In this document: positions 23,915 to 38,100 of the stretch, piece by piece
Position numbering within the stretch: position 1 is the first letter of the stretch
Layout: every line of letters starts with the position of its first letter
NCBI GenBank assembly: GCA_029964075.1
Contig: CM057142.1
Span: 29,762,392-29,826,391 of the forward strand
From: Patiria pectinifera
Lineage: Eukaryota > Echinodermata > Asteroidea > Valvatida > Asterinidae
Direction: 5' to 3'
DNA length: 64,000 bases
Translations under genes and position numbers: made by a program
The notes under the pieces: model-generated
Told to the model about the DNA's origin: nothing
The model's database searches: none
Seen by the model: only the letters and a program-made list of their open reading frames with translations

Positions 23915-26900
23915 CTGAAATGAGATAGCATAAAGTCAAATCTCCTAAGATTTAAGTAATAGATTGGAACTCTATCGTTCCAGTACAGGACGGCCGACTC
24001 ATAGCTGTGTTTGGAAGCTAGCACGAGAAGGAGCAGTGCAAAGTCTGTTTCTACATTCAAAGAAAACGAAAGTGTAAAAGACCGTGTGAAGGCTTGAAAA
24101 GTTTTTTGAATTTTTTGCTTGCTCAAATCAGGAAGTTATTACAAAAAAAAACAGTGATTCATTTTTCCTACCTGACAATAATTCTTTATTTGACGTCACA
24201 ATATCAACGGTTCCGAACGAAAGATTATTTCAAAGGGCTCCCATAAAGCCTCTTACCCTTTTGATATACGTCACAAAAGATGTTCCCCAAACAAAGGATG
24301 ATAATAGTTTCGTTTTCCAGCCCCGAACTGAGTAATCAATATATTTCGTAATCAATACTTTTCCAATGAAGTTAGTAACAGAAGTCGAATAACGAGCAAC
24401 CGACCTAAAAATAAATCATTGACGATGACATCATCGCGACTGCTGGACTTACACATTTTCTCGACAGCAAATCTCCCTGATGTCGTCGTACACGAACTTC
24501 CCGCAGCAGATACCATTCGGTTGAGGGTGGACAACCCCATCGCACACCGTCTCCGTCATGATGTCGTATGCTGTCTCTCCACTGCAGCTCCTCCTGACGC
24601 CCCCGGATGTTGATTGGAGCCTTCCGTCACAGCAAATGTGGTCGGAGTCTTGAGGATGCCAAGTTTCAGAGCCACAGCAAAGTGTGCCTTTAAACAAGAA
24701 CATCAAGTTGGAAAATTAGACATGAGTAGCTCCCCGCTATCATGATACTCAAAGAGTACACGTGCCCCCCCCCCCCAATGTTCCGTGCCCCCCCCCCCCA
24801 CCAAAATACTGATAATGCCCCTTTTCCTTACCCAACCAAAAAGGGTTTTTGTAAGTTGTATTTTTTTCAGTTAGGCAAAGGCTTACTGTTAACAATTTCT
24901 TATGGATATAGCAAGGCATTATTGGCCCAACTGGGAAAAACTGCAATAGGACGCCTTGCGATATGTTCATTTTCTGCACAGGGGATAAAGTTATAATTGT
25001 GAGCTCACAAAACTCTACCTTGGTTAACATTTTCGTGTATGACGTCCCCACAGCAGAGGTCACGACCTGGGTTGTAACCTTTAACCCCACCACAGCACCG
25101 TCCTTCACCCAGGAGGCTGTCACTTGTCTCATAAACAGTCCCTCGGCAGCAAGTCTGGCCAGGCCCGATTAGGACTCCCCCGCAACACTCGTGTTCCGAG
25201 GGATGGTAGGGCTTACTGCCACACAGCAATGGGAAAAGGGTCATCTCCGAAGTTTGCCGGACTATTCCATTGCGATCACAGGTCTGCGTTGCGGTGTTGT
25301 AGGCTTTGTTTCTGCAGCATCTTAACATTAAGAGAATATTATTTTAATGTAATCAACTGTGAAGTAATATGCTTCTATTGTGAAAAGATTGGCCTATTTC
25401 TAAACTTGTGTGTTTTTAAGACGTATATAGAATATCTTAGAAGTGTATCTGAAAACAACAATCTGTTACGTCGATTGTGAAAGATGTGGAACTTTATTCT
25501 TTTGAAATGAACATAGTTTAAATATTATTTGTAGGTTTTGTGTAAAAAGGGAAAGTACAACTATATCAACAAACATGTATTTCTACCATTTGGTAATAAT
25601 GATTGTTTCTAAATTGCTTTCGGCATCTTGACAGTATGGTGTTCTAAAATAAGACGCCTGGTATCTGTTTTAAGACGTCGTGATTTCCTTTTCGAAACGA
25701 TGAGGTTCTCTTTTCAAACGGTCGTGATTCACATTTCAAATAGACGTGGTTCACTTTTTAAAAAAATATAAATAGTGCACTACGGCGTACAGAAAGTGAA
25801 CTACGACATGAAAATGAACCACGGCGAATTAAACCTGTCCTGTTTTTCAACGCATGTTAGGCCTAATTGTATTTAAAGAAATGATGGAATAGTTTGCATT
25901 TATGTAACAACTAACTTACCGAATTATTATCAGAAAGATTATAAAGATCGTACTGGCACTAAACACCCCGAAATTTAGTCCGTCTTGCTTGCTGTCGTTT
26001 CGAAGAAATTAAGAAATGTCGGTGATTTCCAACGATCAGTCGATTGACTGATAATTGGAACAAACAGAGTGCTATTGACGAAATGGCGTTCTGTGATCAA
26101 AAGGTTCTGTATGATTTTTTACTGTTTTCTCAAAAAGTCTAATATCAACTTGGGCTGGAACTTCAGGAAACGGAAAAAAATGCGTCAAAAGCAAATGATC
26201 CTATACTCCTTTGACTATTTAATTCTCGAATGTGGTTCTTGCTTAATAATTATATTTTGGTGTGGTGCTTTGAAGTCGGTCTGTGGGTACCAAAAGGTTT
26301 TTCACTTTGAAGAATTGAATTATTGAATGTGAATCACGACCATTTGAGTTGAAGTAGGATGAACACTATTTATTGGTTACTCCACGTACTTTGCAGTCTG
26401 TGCTGGGATGTTATCCACACGGCCACTGCAGCAGGTCTGGTGCTGCGGCACATAGGAACGTATGCTGTGACGACAGCAGAATCGCGGGTTGCCGTGTCTG
26501 TCCTTGTTGGGATGGATCCTGCCCATGCAGCAGATCTGCGTGTCAGGGTCTCGGGTGAACGGACCGCAGCCACTCAGGTTCACCACACGATTCTTGGACC
26601 TGATTCTCCCTCGGTTGCAAACCTACAAATGGAGAGCATCAGTAACTTTTATGTTTACCATTTTTTTCGTTGTCAATTACTCACAGATTTTACCATTTGT
26701 CCAAATGAGCGTGATTATGATGACAGACGTCGTTAGTTCGAAATCATGCAGAAATTACCAAAAAGCTGACAAAGTAATGTTGAAGTGTTTAAACGACAAC
26801 TGATTGGCAAACACTCCCTAAACGTAAAATACTATTGGGATGCCTATATAGTGTAAGACGGTTCATTGTCTTTGATCCACCCTGTTGAAAAATGAATACA

Positions 26901-29106
26901 CATAATTCAATTGGAGTGACAAGTGTGCTATTTCGAAGTCCTGAATCTTTGCAGTTTCAAACTGAGACTTTCTAGTGGCCCCGTTTGAGATATCATTATC
27001 TCCCGAGCAAGTTTCATACCTGAGTGATGGAATTGTAGGTCCTGGATCGACGCCAGTTTGTGTTGCTGCAGACATGGTTGTCAGCTGGGGTGGCTTTTCT
27101 GATGGGGTGCCCAGCGTTGGGGTCGCATAGGTGCGTGCTCTCGTCCAGGAGATACTGGCCACAACACACGCTGGCGTTCGCTGCTACCTCCGTGTACAGG
27201 ATTCCTGTTTGGTGTGATAATGGGGATGAGAAGATAGTGAAGTAGAGATGGACAAAATGATGAAGGATAAAAAAATGACAGGAATACTCTCTGTACCTTC
27301 CTCAATGGGGAAAAAATATCGCAGCTTTCCTTGTCCTCACGCTTCAAAACTACAATAAGTAACACCAATGTCACTGTATCGGACAACTGACTCAAAATCG
27401 ATAGACAATGTCAATAAACAAGTTTTAATCCTGATCAGTGAGGACAGACATTTTCCTCTTCTTGTACCATCGAGAAAAAAAATCATCCCCAAAATTGCAT
27501 CCTCACCATTTCTGTTGCCTGCTGTGCAACAGGTCGCCTTGCTGGGGTCGTAGGCCATCACGTTGCCGTGCTCGGTGTGGCAGCACCGTCCGCCCGCCAG
27601 GGGAAATGTCCGCCCATCGCTCTCGTGATCTCCGCTGGTGCAGCATGTCTCCGTGCTCAGGTCGTAGGAGGCTCGACCGCAGCACGCGTCATTTTGAGAG
27701 GATTTGGGCAGGATGTTGCCGGCACAACATAGCTGAGTGTTGCTGTTGAATGCGTCTAAGGAAAACAAGAATGACATGAATTAATTTGGTATTGGATTCG
27801 ACGGTGGCTTTTGAAGTGTTAAAAACAAAACTCACGAGGAGTTGACTGGAAGTTTAACCTACTTTCATATAACTCGTCAGAGGCATTTTTGACAATGCTA
27901 GTATTTTATTTTCGACGGGAGTACTAGACAGTGTTGTAGGACTCGGACTCGGGACTCGGACTCGAGTCCGGACTCGAGTCCTTTTTTCAAGGACTCGATC
28001 TGGACGAGAGTCCTGCTCAAGCTCGACTCTCGACTGACTCTCGGAGACCGGACCCTGGGGACTCAGGACTCGGCTTGAGAGGCTCGAGTCCGGCAAAATC
28101 GGGTCTTTTTAGGTGTTTTATTTCAATTATTTTATGTCTTTCACCTTGATTTGGTTTTGCCCGATTGATCAATTGATTCATTCCAACCTAACCTAGCCAT
28201 TTGCCCACCAAAATAATCGGATTCATCAGTTATTCAGTTGCTTGCCGAAATTCATACCCATTTAGCGCACTTGGGTGCATGATCAATATCGCCCAACGTG
28301 CCGCGTATTGCATGTACGATACAACTTCCGGGTTTGGGGTGTTTGGGCGAAAAAAACAAAAAAAAATGATCTGCGTCGCGCGCGCCACTTTTTACACAAT
28401 CAAAAATATATTAATCACGTTCGCGTGTGTTGTTTACCGTGTTGAAGGACTCGGACTCGACTCGAGTCCTTTTTCAAGGACGGACTCGGGACTCGGACTC
28501 GGACATCACAAAAAAAATTGACAGACTCGGGACACTGGTACTAGAGATATGTTAATACCTCAAAAAGTAGATTCAAGAAGTGAAAACGTTTACTCATGAT
28601 GTTTTCAGTGAGAGGTCCAAGCAATTACAAATTCAAAAGTGCCTTTTGAGTTATGGGATTGATAGTGTTTCGCAAGGGGCATCCCTGTAATTTGAAATTA
28701 AGTTTATAAAATCATATGCGAGAGGTTGTTGTGATAAATTCCAAAGCTTTAAAGTCATTTTAACCATTAAGTTTTTGTTTGCAAGCTCAACATGAAGTCC
28801 CATTGCTCCCTTTTCATTCCTATCATCATACGTCGGTCAGCAGCTCTCAGATTTTTTTTCGAATTTCTATATCATCGCCTTACCCTTGCCGCAGCATTCT
28901 ATACCGGGTGCCTTCCCATGAATCTCCCCGGCACAACAGATGGACTCGCTCTCCAGATACGACAGCGGACCGCAGCATGCCTGGACTCCGGTAACCTCAG
29001 GTATCCCATCATGCAACACTCCTTGGCAACAGGAGGCTCCACTGGGATGGTAGGCTCGGTCGCCACAACATTTGCCGTGTCCTATATCCGAACAAAAAAT
29101 GGTTTT

Positions 29107-29139
<33 letters not shown>

Positions 29140-32100
29140 GGGGGAGCATTTCATTCGGGGAAATCATACCAGCCCTCGCTTACAGGTTACATCCGAGGTG
29201 GCATCACAATCACGACATGTCGCACGAGTTCTTAGAATGATTTGCGGTTGTAATTTGAAAGAAAAATCTTCTATTGGTCGATGGAGCACGCGAGTGCGGG
29301 AGTACTACCTGTGAGCGAGCGTTTTGCCACTGTAGATATTTGATCGGTGATGAATCTATCATCAAACCCGTCAACACTTTATAATACTGTTCAAAATGTA
29401 TGCATTATTTTTAACTACTATTTATATGCATTCTGGGTTTTTTTCTTAAATGTAAATCACTAGGAGAACTTGGATACTATGGATTTCATGATGGTTTCTG
29501 ACAGTCACTCTAGAGATACATTGACGATATCTCGACACATATCTCGACGACATATCTCGTTTGGTACGAGGAACCAGTATGGTCTTCCGACAGTCGCAGG
29601 TTTCAATCAACCTTGAGTCAATATTTTTACCTCAAAATTCTGGGCAGATGAACCAAATTGTACAGTATTCACAATCAGAATCAGGAATACACAACCTACA
29701 GCTAAATTCCCAAATAATAGTAAAACAGACACAAATTCATTTCAGTACCAATAGGAAACACTGTTTCAGCACAACAGTGTTCGTTGTCAGGATTGTACGC
29801 TGTGTTTCCACAACACTCGGTTCGGCCCGATGTTTCGTTTAGCACGATACCCCGGCAGCAGAGTTGGTGCGATGTGGTGTAAGCCTTACCACCGCAGCAC
29901 GCAATTTCGTCGTTCTTGGGCACAACCTGATAGAGGAAGCAGTATTACCGAATCAAAGACAACTTTCAAGAGAAAGACTCAACATAGAAGTGACAGAACT
30001 CGTGTAAGAGTCTTCTTTAACAAACACCCTCCTTTTGGGTAATTAGGCTCAGACACCTGATGATTTGACCAGGATGTCGTTAATTCCGTTCATCATCTTC
30101 TTATGATCGATTTTGTTTTTATCATCAAGGCTTTTTTTCTTAATCAGAATAGTTTTCGGATGACTTGTGAGTTCTTAAATACTGAAGTGGGAAGAGTGGT
30201 CGCCTTATTTTTTTTTAATTTGCTCTTTGTACATTATAGAGCAGTTTTGGCAGGACTTTTTCCGTTCTAACACAAAAGAAGAAAGTGGAAGTTTGTTATA
30301 TCGCAATTAACATTGAGGGCAGTGTTCAACTTCTCACACAGAAGTACGTCACAGAGCAGGTTTTATTCCTATGTACAGAGGGCGACATTGATCATCAGCA
30401 TGTGGCTTAATTGAAAGGCATTTGATGACGGGAAATGGATTGTTCTATTCATGCACTTACAAATGTTTTTCATTTATTTTAAGGGAAAAAAACCACTTCA
30501 CCTGACTTTTGGTGTATTTGGAAAGTATAATCTTGACGACACTGTGGATTACCCAACAACAAGTTTGATCAAGTAAGTTGATACAGTTCAGTTAATAATC
30601 TTCTTTTTTGGACCTGCGCAATTTACAGGACCAAAACTTTGTGTCCCAATTGGCGCGCGCTCCGCGCAGGCGCAAGACAGTTCATGAATCATTAACCACT
30701 CAGTAATACTATTCAGTTAAAATTTACCTCACTGACTATTGAATCTTCAGTCTGACCCTGGCAGCACATCTGAGTCTCGGGGTCATAGGTCAGGTCCAGG
30801 CCACAACACTGACCTCTGCCCTTGCTTGGTAGTGACGTCAACCCCGATGAGCCAATCACATGGCAGCACGTGTCCTGGAGGGTGTTCATTGGGTAGTTGC
30901 CACAGCACATGTTGTAATCTGTTTTGGTGATATGAGATGATATTTTTGAGTTTTCACCGCATTACTCTCGTGTCTAACTTCGAATTAATTTATGCATTTG
31001 GTCTACATGCAAAGCATAGGTCGCATGAATTCAGCCGATTCATTGGTGTCACAGAATAATCATAATACGATCGCACTGCCAGACTCACAAGTGACATCAG
31101 TCAATGAGTGCAGTGTCACCCTTTCAGATAGGAGATTGGAACAGATGACTGTAGCTATAAATGCTAGGCTGGCCCTCTGTATGGGCCTACTAAAAATGAA
31201 CGATATAGCTATTTGGTCTGATTTTAATGCAATTTTCCTGAAACAATAAAATGGTTGTGAATTGAGAGGGAGTCCTCAAAGTCAAGAACCTCAAATCTCT
31301 TTAGGCCGAAGCCGGAAACAATCTGGTTAAAAACATCTTGTTAACGATTTTACCAGATTTGCAGTGGACATTTATCCAGGGCATACGAATTTATTGCCAA
31401 GAATAATAAAACAGGCCGGACAATACCTGCAAATTTGGAACAGAATTTTAGGTTTTGTTTCAGCACTTACCATCCGATTTGGCGTACACATTGTTGCCGC
31501 AGCACATTTGCGTTTCGGAGTCGTACACGATCGTCCCGCCGCAGCACCGCTTCTTATCGTAGATAGGAATGGCCTCTTGACCACAACACATGTGAGACAA
31601 ATTGTCCATAATCTGCTTTCCGCCTTTGGAGAAAACGAAAACTAAATATTAAAAATATATTTCAAAGACGGCATATTAAGAAAGCCCGTTAGTGCCCACT
31701 TTTTTGGGGGAAAAATTAAAAAAAAAAATATTTTTAATTTTTTTTGAATTTTTTTTTTAAAACTTTACTAAACAAAGGTTTGGTTCGCGGGCATTGCCGT
31801 ACTTCATGTCCATAATGTACAAGAACAATTTCAGGCCATAGCGGAAGTGCCGTTTCTTGGTCCATGGTTTCATAAAGGCCGCGCAGTCTATTTTTAGTAA
31901 CTTTTTGCATTTTGTTTTTTGAATGTTTGTTATTTTTTTGGAAAATCTTTTTTTTTTTGAATTTTTTTTTTTTTTTAATTTTTTTTTTTTTTTTAATTTT
32001 GGGGGGGGTGAAATTTTTTTTTGGAAAAAGTTTTTTTTGTTTTAATTTTTTTTTTTTTTTGGATTTTTTTTTTTTTTTGGGGGGGGATTTTTTACCTCCC

Positions 32101-35100
32101 TGCCGTCAGCGGCACCCTTCCACGGAGTAGTCTGGTTCACAGACCAAAAGATTCTGACTATTCCTGATGAATCTAAGATTCTGACAGTCTGGTTCCCAGA
32201 CCAAAAGATTCTGACTATTCCTGATGAATCTTAGGTCCGGTAGCCTCCGGTAATACGTTGTATTACAATTTACGTCACGTGACTAAAACGGGAGGAATTC
32301 CTCCTTTTTCTGAACATTTCCGAAGTTTGCCGAAGTCGTTTCGTCGACAAACGGATAGTGCCCGAGTATTTCTGAGTATATAATATAGGGGACCTAGGTT
32401 TAATTAACTGCTAATTGCTTATTAATTTTACTTTAAATGAGTTGATAATCAATATTCTTTGCTTTCATTTACACTACTTGAAATTGAACGACGATTTTGT
32501 GCATCAAATATACTCGGATCGTATGGGCGAACTTTTTGCTGCGTCATGTGCAATTTTGAACGGACGACCGTTACCGAGATTTTCCAAAGCTTGGTCTTCA
32601 TTCGGCTCCGCCTGCTAACAGTGCTATGTGGGTGCCTAATTTTGAAGATTCCAGATCAACATTAGTCAATGTTATCTTACAGCATCATCAAACTGTATTA
32701 TCATAACTGCATGATATTATGAAACAAGTGATTTATTTAAAAATTTGATCGGAAAATTAAAAGCTATAAGCGATAAAGCGAAATCGGAAACGAAGCAGAG
32801 CTTTGAAAAAGGGCCATCAATGTCGTCATGTTTATTTTTAGCCACGGAGGCTGCCTGACCTAAGATCATCAGGAATAGTCAGAATCTTTTGATCTGGGAA
32901 CCAGACTTATTCTGACTATTCCTGATGAATCTGAAACTAGACTTTTCAAAAAAAAAAATTCCAACCAAAAAAAAAAAATAAAAAATAAAAAAAAATCCCC
33001 CCCCCAATTTTTTTTAAAAAAATTCCAAAAATTACTTAAAAAAAACAGACTGCGCGGCCTTTACGAAACCATGGACAAAGAAACGGCAATTCCGCTATGG
33101 CCTGATATCGTTCATGTACAATATGGTCAAAAATGGTCAAAAGTGTCAACAAAAAAATAAAAAAATAAAAACAATTCCAAACTCTTTTAATGGATTACAT
33201 GTAGTCACTTATTCATTTTGATATGCTTCAGTCTCGCAAATTTACAACTATTTTAATGCTGGATATGTTAAAATAAACACACACACAACATGCTAATAAT
33301 AAATAAAATAAAATAAATTAAAATAAAACGCAAAAAGTTATGTGCTAGTCAAGCTTTCAGGGATCGGTCTGAGCCATAACAATGCCCCAGCCAATCCCTT
33401 AGTTCTCTTCCGGGGTCTCGGCGTCCCCGACCAATACACACTTCCTTCCCTATCCATCCATATAACCCCGGAGGGCCAGGCACCATGTAAAAGCAAAGAG
33501 CTAAGGGAGGAACAGGGCGGCCCCTAAGCCCTGATCCTCCGAGTGGACCACATGCCCTGAACCTGTACGAAGGCGCCAACCTGGAACTCGCGGACAGTCC
33601 CAGCAGCAGTGCTTACCGGTTAAGCTAAGGTACTGTTGGTGATTTACGATGGGAAATTAAATCTCTTATAGTCAATGACTGAACGCGTACGTTAAAAACC
33701 AAAAAGACACCAGCGGGATTAGAACCCGGGGCGCCGCGACTGTGGATGACACATCAAACCGTTAGGCCATTCGGTTACCTTGGAGTTATCTTCAAACCAA
33801 TGTGTCTTAATTGGCGTAGAGGTTTGTTGAGAAATAAGAGCTCTTTTGTTTGGAACGATACAATAGAAACAGCAGTCTATAGTTCGCGGTTACTAAACTA
33901 ATCGTTACGCAACAATTCACTACAATACGTACGTCTTGGGTTGATTTAGGCGAAAGCAGCCATGCACAATTCTAAAAATTTGACGTTACGTGTGCAGCAG
34001 AGTAGTATAAGATTTCATCATCCCATGCGCGTTTGAAATGAAAATGTCTTTGAGCGCAATTTTTTTTAACATCCAAACTAAGACCACTAATCTCTAGATA
34101 CCAAGTTTAGAGACTAAATAAGACGTTTCTTCAAAAATATAGTCGACCGACATTGAGGGCGCAAGTTCATATTTGTATACACCCTAATCACTGAGAGTTC
34201 TATTGAGGGGGCGCTGTTTTTCATCAGCCTGAGTGATGGCTGTGCACTTCCTTCTGTAACAAATAAAAATGACTTTGCATTTTTCAGCCCGAGTGCTTAC
34301 AACTTTCCTCGTTTGCTTTTGTACAAAATGGAAAGTAAACAACTCAAGGGTCTCTTAATGGTTTTCATTTTACTTTTCAACTTTCTTAATTTCTGAATCG
34401 CAATTTCAATCTTTCTCTTTTCTTTCTGTTCTTTCCTTTTTCTTTTCTTTTTCAGAGGTTGCGTGGGTCATTCATTGGAAAATTCGATCACTGCAAAATT
34501 GTTAATATGTTTGTAAACCAACCGACAAAAAAAAAGGGAACAAGAACAAGACCTAAACAAATTATTCACCAATAGAATTGTCAAAAGAGAAGGGGCCTAA
34601 AACGAGCTAATTCCATATTTTGCAAGCACAAATTCGAATCATGAACAAACCATGTGCGTCCCCCACTCCCATCTTCCAAGTGTATATGCCCAGGCGGAAA
34701 CTGTAAAATCCTGGCAACCCCCTGCGTAACACACTACTATTCTTCAGGGTGGTGCAAAAAGAAGGAATCCCACTTTTGACAGGAATTTTAACCTACTGAC
34801 TTGACTTATTTGAGCTGTTTTTTTAATATAATGTAGTGAAGTACAGGGTGAGTAAAAAAAACACGAAACCCAAATGTCGGGGCCATTGTTTTAGGGAAGT
34901 TCTGCGTGTAGCACTTTCAAAATCTAGGATATGAAAGTCCAATTCATAAGCTTTCTTTTAATACAAGAATCATTCAAATCACTTATGTACTTTTCAAGTT
35001 ACGGAATTTTAAACACAACCACCGTTTTAAAGTTTTGTTCGCGGATCACAAATAAATTCGTGTTCTTTCAGCAAAACGAAAACAAATCACACATAGATGT

Positions 35101-38100
35101 GTGTGAATTGTTTTCCGTTTTGATAACGAAAAGAACGCACACCTTTTTTGTGATCCGTGGACAGAACTTTAAAACGGTGGTTGTGTTTAAAATTCCGTAA
35201 CTTGAAAAGTACATGAGCGATTTGAATGATTCTTGTACTTAAAAAAAGCTTATGAATTGGGCTTTCATATCCTTGATTTTGAAAGTGCTACACGTAGAAC
35301 TTTACTAAAACAATAGTCCCAACATTTGGGTTTCGTTGTTTTTTAAGTGTTTTTTGGTCTTCAAATCAAGCTCCGGAGCTCAGTCAAGCGGATATAAATA
35401 AAGCCGTTCGTGACATGGACAAACAGGTTTGGCACATGAACATTTAACTACCATATCTCAGAGACAAAATAGGCATTTGCATTCATTTTTTCGTCACTTA
35501 TGTTTAAAGATCAGTATTTTAATACCATTACATTGAATGTATGAAAACATGCTCAGCAAGTATAGGTGACAATTGCTGTCAAAAGTGAGTTTCCTTCTTT
35601 TGCATCACCCTGTATGTGATCGAAATAATGATGCACATAGTGACGTCAACACTCTAAATGTCATTCACCGTGGGTGGTGGGGACAAGCGAACCCCTCAAG
35701 GGGTTCAAGGTCAAAGCAGACGTCATAGTTAATACACTTTTGATCTCCTTAGAAAGTGTTTGTTATCTGTCCACATTCCTGGGGTTTGTGGGATCAATAG
35801 CGGACGTTATGCTGAATACCTTACTCGGCATATTTCACAAATGGGGTGGGGGAAGCAAAGTCCTAGTTCCGGTATTTATTTCTTCACTCCCACCATCAGA
35901 CCATCCCACACGCTCCCACTTCCAACTCATTCTTTCCCTTTTCCGTCTATTGTGTTTAGAAGTCGGTTCATATTATCTCCCCTCTATAGTTGCCTGTTTG
36001 TCTCCCGTTATGTCTACTATTTACACCATTACAGAATCTATATCTATTGATTTTTAGTCCTATACCCTAAAGGTTAACCCTACCTTTACGTATCCGGTGG
36101 AATGTCTTTTACTGTTGATGTATATTGTGCAAGTTTTGACACGTAATCAAATTCGGACGTAACGCATGTGTGTTCTCGCCGATATAAAGAGTCCGTTTTT
36201 CATTAACCGTGTAAAAGGATGAGATGGAATCGTACTGTGAATTATTAATGGCGATTTTAGTAAACAATGTATTTGTTTATATACATGTGCAGCCCAAGTT
36301 TCTGTCGATCCAGATCATCAGATCATTGCACGTCACCTCCAGGCCTAGAGAGAATACTTATGATCTTTTAGTGTTACGGCTAATTATTCGGTGATGGATA
36401 TCAAAGAAACTTGACGGGTTCGGAACAGGCTTACTAAAATTGAGATATTCAAGTTATGACTGCATACTTACAGCAGTTTTGACCGGTGGTTGTACGTACA
36501 TCGTGGAGCGTGCCATCGCAGCACATCTCCCGTGTCGGGTCGTAGGCTACCATGTCAGACGTGACTGGGTTTACGCAAAGTGGTGCAATTAGAGGTTCCC
36601 CTGCAATGGTGAAAAAAACCCCAAAATCTCTCAGATTTGAACATTTCGGAATGGCTTCATAGACTAAAATGTTTGTTTTGCTTTTAACTTGAACAGAAAA
36701 ATCAACAACAGGACATTTGGCATTATCACAAATTAATCTAAGATGACTGTTCAACTTTATTGGTGTGGCTATTTTAAAAGGACATGGTTTATCCTCCTCA
36801 GTAGCTCACTTTTGCTTAGTTCAGTTTATGGTAGGTGCATGGGTTTTTTTATTCTGGAAGAATAGCCAAAGGTTTACATTTGAATTCCATGTCTGCTGCG
36901 CTTGTCAACACTCAACAGCACACCAAACACTTCCCCATCCCTCTTTCAAAAATGTTGGAGAATTTTAATGTCTTTGGCAAAGGTTTTTGACTCAGTTTGT
37001 TGGTTGGAAACAAGGGCGGATCCAGAACACAATTTTGGGGGGGGGGGCCAAAAAAAAATTTGGTCCCCCAAAAAGTGGGTCAAAAAAATTACGGCGTGGG
37101 GTTCGGGGCCCGCTTAAGGGCCCCGAAAATTTTTTTGGATTCTAGATGCTCTGTGGTGCGATCTGAGGCAATTTCTGATCACTTTAACCAATGTTTTTTG
37201 AGGAAAAGATGGTGGTGTACTCATTGCCTGCCTTTATTGCGATGTCACATAAAAAAAAAAAAAAAAATTGGTTTCGTTTTGGGGGGGGGGGCCATGGCCC
37301 CCTTTGGCCCCCCCCTGGATCCGCCCTTGGTTGGAAAAAGGCCATGTCGTTGAAAATAATAACCACATCGGTATGGAAGTGGGTCCAGATTTTTCACTGG
37401 GGGTGGTTGGGGTGATGAAGTCCAATATTGAGGGCGCGCTTGTGGATGCATTAACTGCCAAATGCCTGAAGCAATATTGAGTGACGTCGTTCAGGAAACT
37501 AAAGTAATATTGTGAGATAATTATTATTATTTTAATCAATATGTAAACAGTTAATCCTCGTCTGTCGGAGTGCCGCCCAACCGCCCCCGTAGATCCGCCC
37601 TTGATCCAGTATAAGACTGAAATTCAATCAAGTATTTCTGACGTAGGCTCACTTCAGTTCGTCGAATCGGATTACTTTATACTGAGTTTTGAACTAATGC
37701 AATACATTCACCCAAGTATAAGTGGCATTTGTCACGACAGAATAACACACTGAACGAACCCGGGGTGTGACGTCATGCTGAAGTACTTCAGCGCTAAATA
37801 TATTTAACTTGAGTAACATGGAATCGATAATTCCGAATAGCGGTTTCGAGGTATTATGTTTACATACAGGCGCGGATCCAGAGGGGGTTGGGGGTCACAC
37901 CCCCCCCCCCCCCCCCCCGTTTTTGATTACAAGTGCCCGGAGAAAAAAAATCTGTGTACATTTTCAGAAAATTCCTGGATCCGCCCCTGACATACAATGT
38001 AATGTATGACGTAGCAGGAATTAGATTCACCCGGATGCCATTTCGTGTTCCTCTATAATTTGAACACACACCCATTTTAAGAGGAAGTCAATGGGTTTGG

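Larger units (their letters stand above)
23915..26389. other. Gene B introns 11-9 region
   Basis: The non-exonic parts hold C-rich runs near 24767-24800 and, between 25640 and 26360, an imperfect inverted pair (ggtcgtgattcacattt near 25723 against aatgtgaatcacgacc near 26326) suggesting a degraded foldback element. No extra exon was seen. Confidence 0.4.

Noticed and set aside
27337-27500. Read-through extension of gene B exon 7
   Set aside because: The GTGAGG donor at 27506 joins exon 8 in phase; the extension lacks any Cys-Cys repeat.
31912-32130. Open frame of poly-Phe type
   Set aside because: It is the translation of the poly-T arm of the foldback element.
33705-33780. Functional tRNA gene on the minus strand
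   Set aside because: A- and B-box-like motifs are present, but the acceptor and anticodon stems do not pair.
35674-36057. Long plus-strand open stretch (127 codons) with hydrophobic segments
   Set aside because: A second frame is open over the same bases, there is no fitting splice or family signal, and it lies inside a gene B intron.
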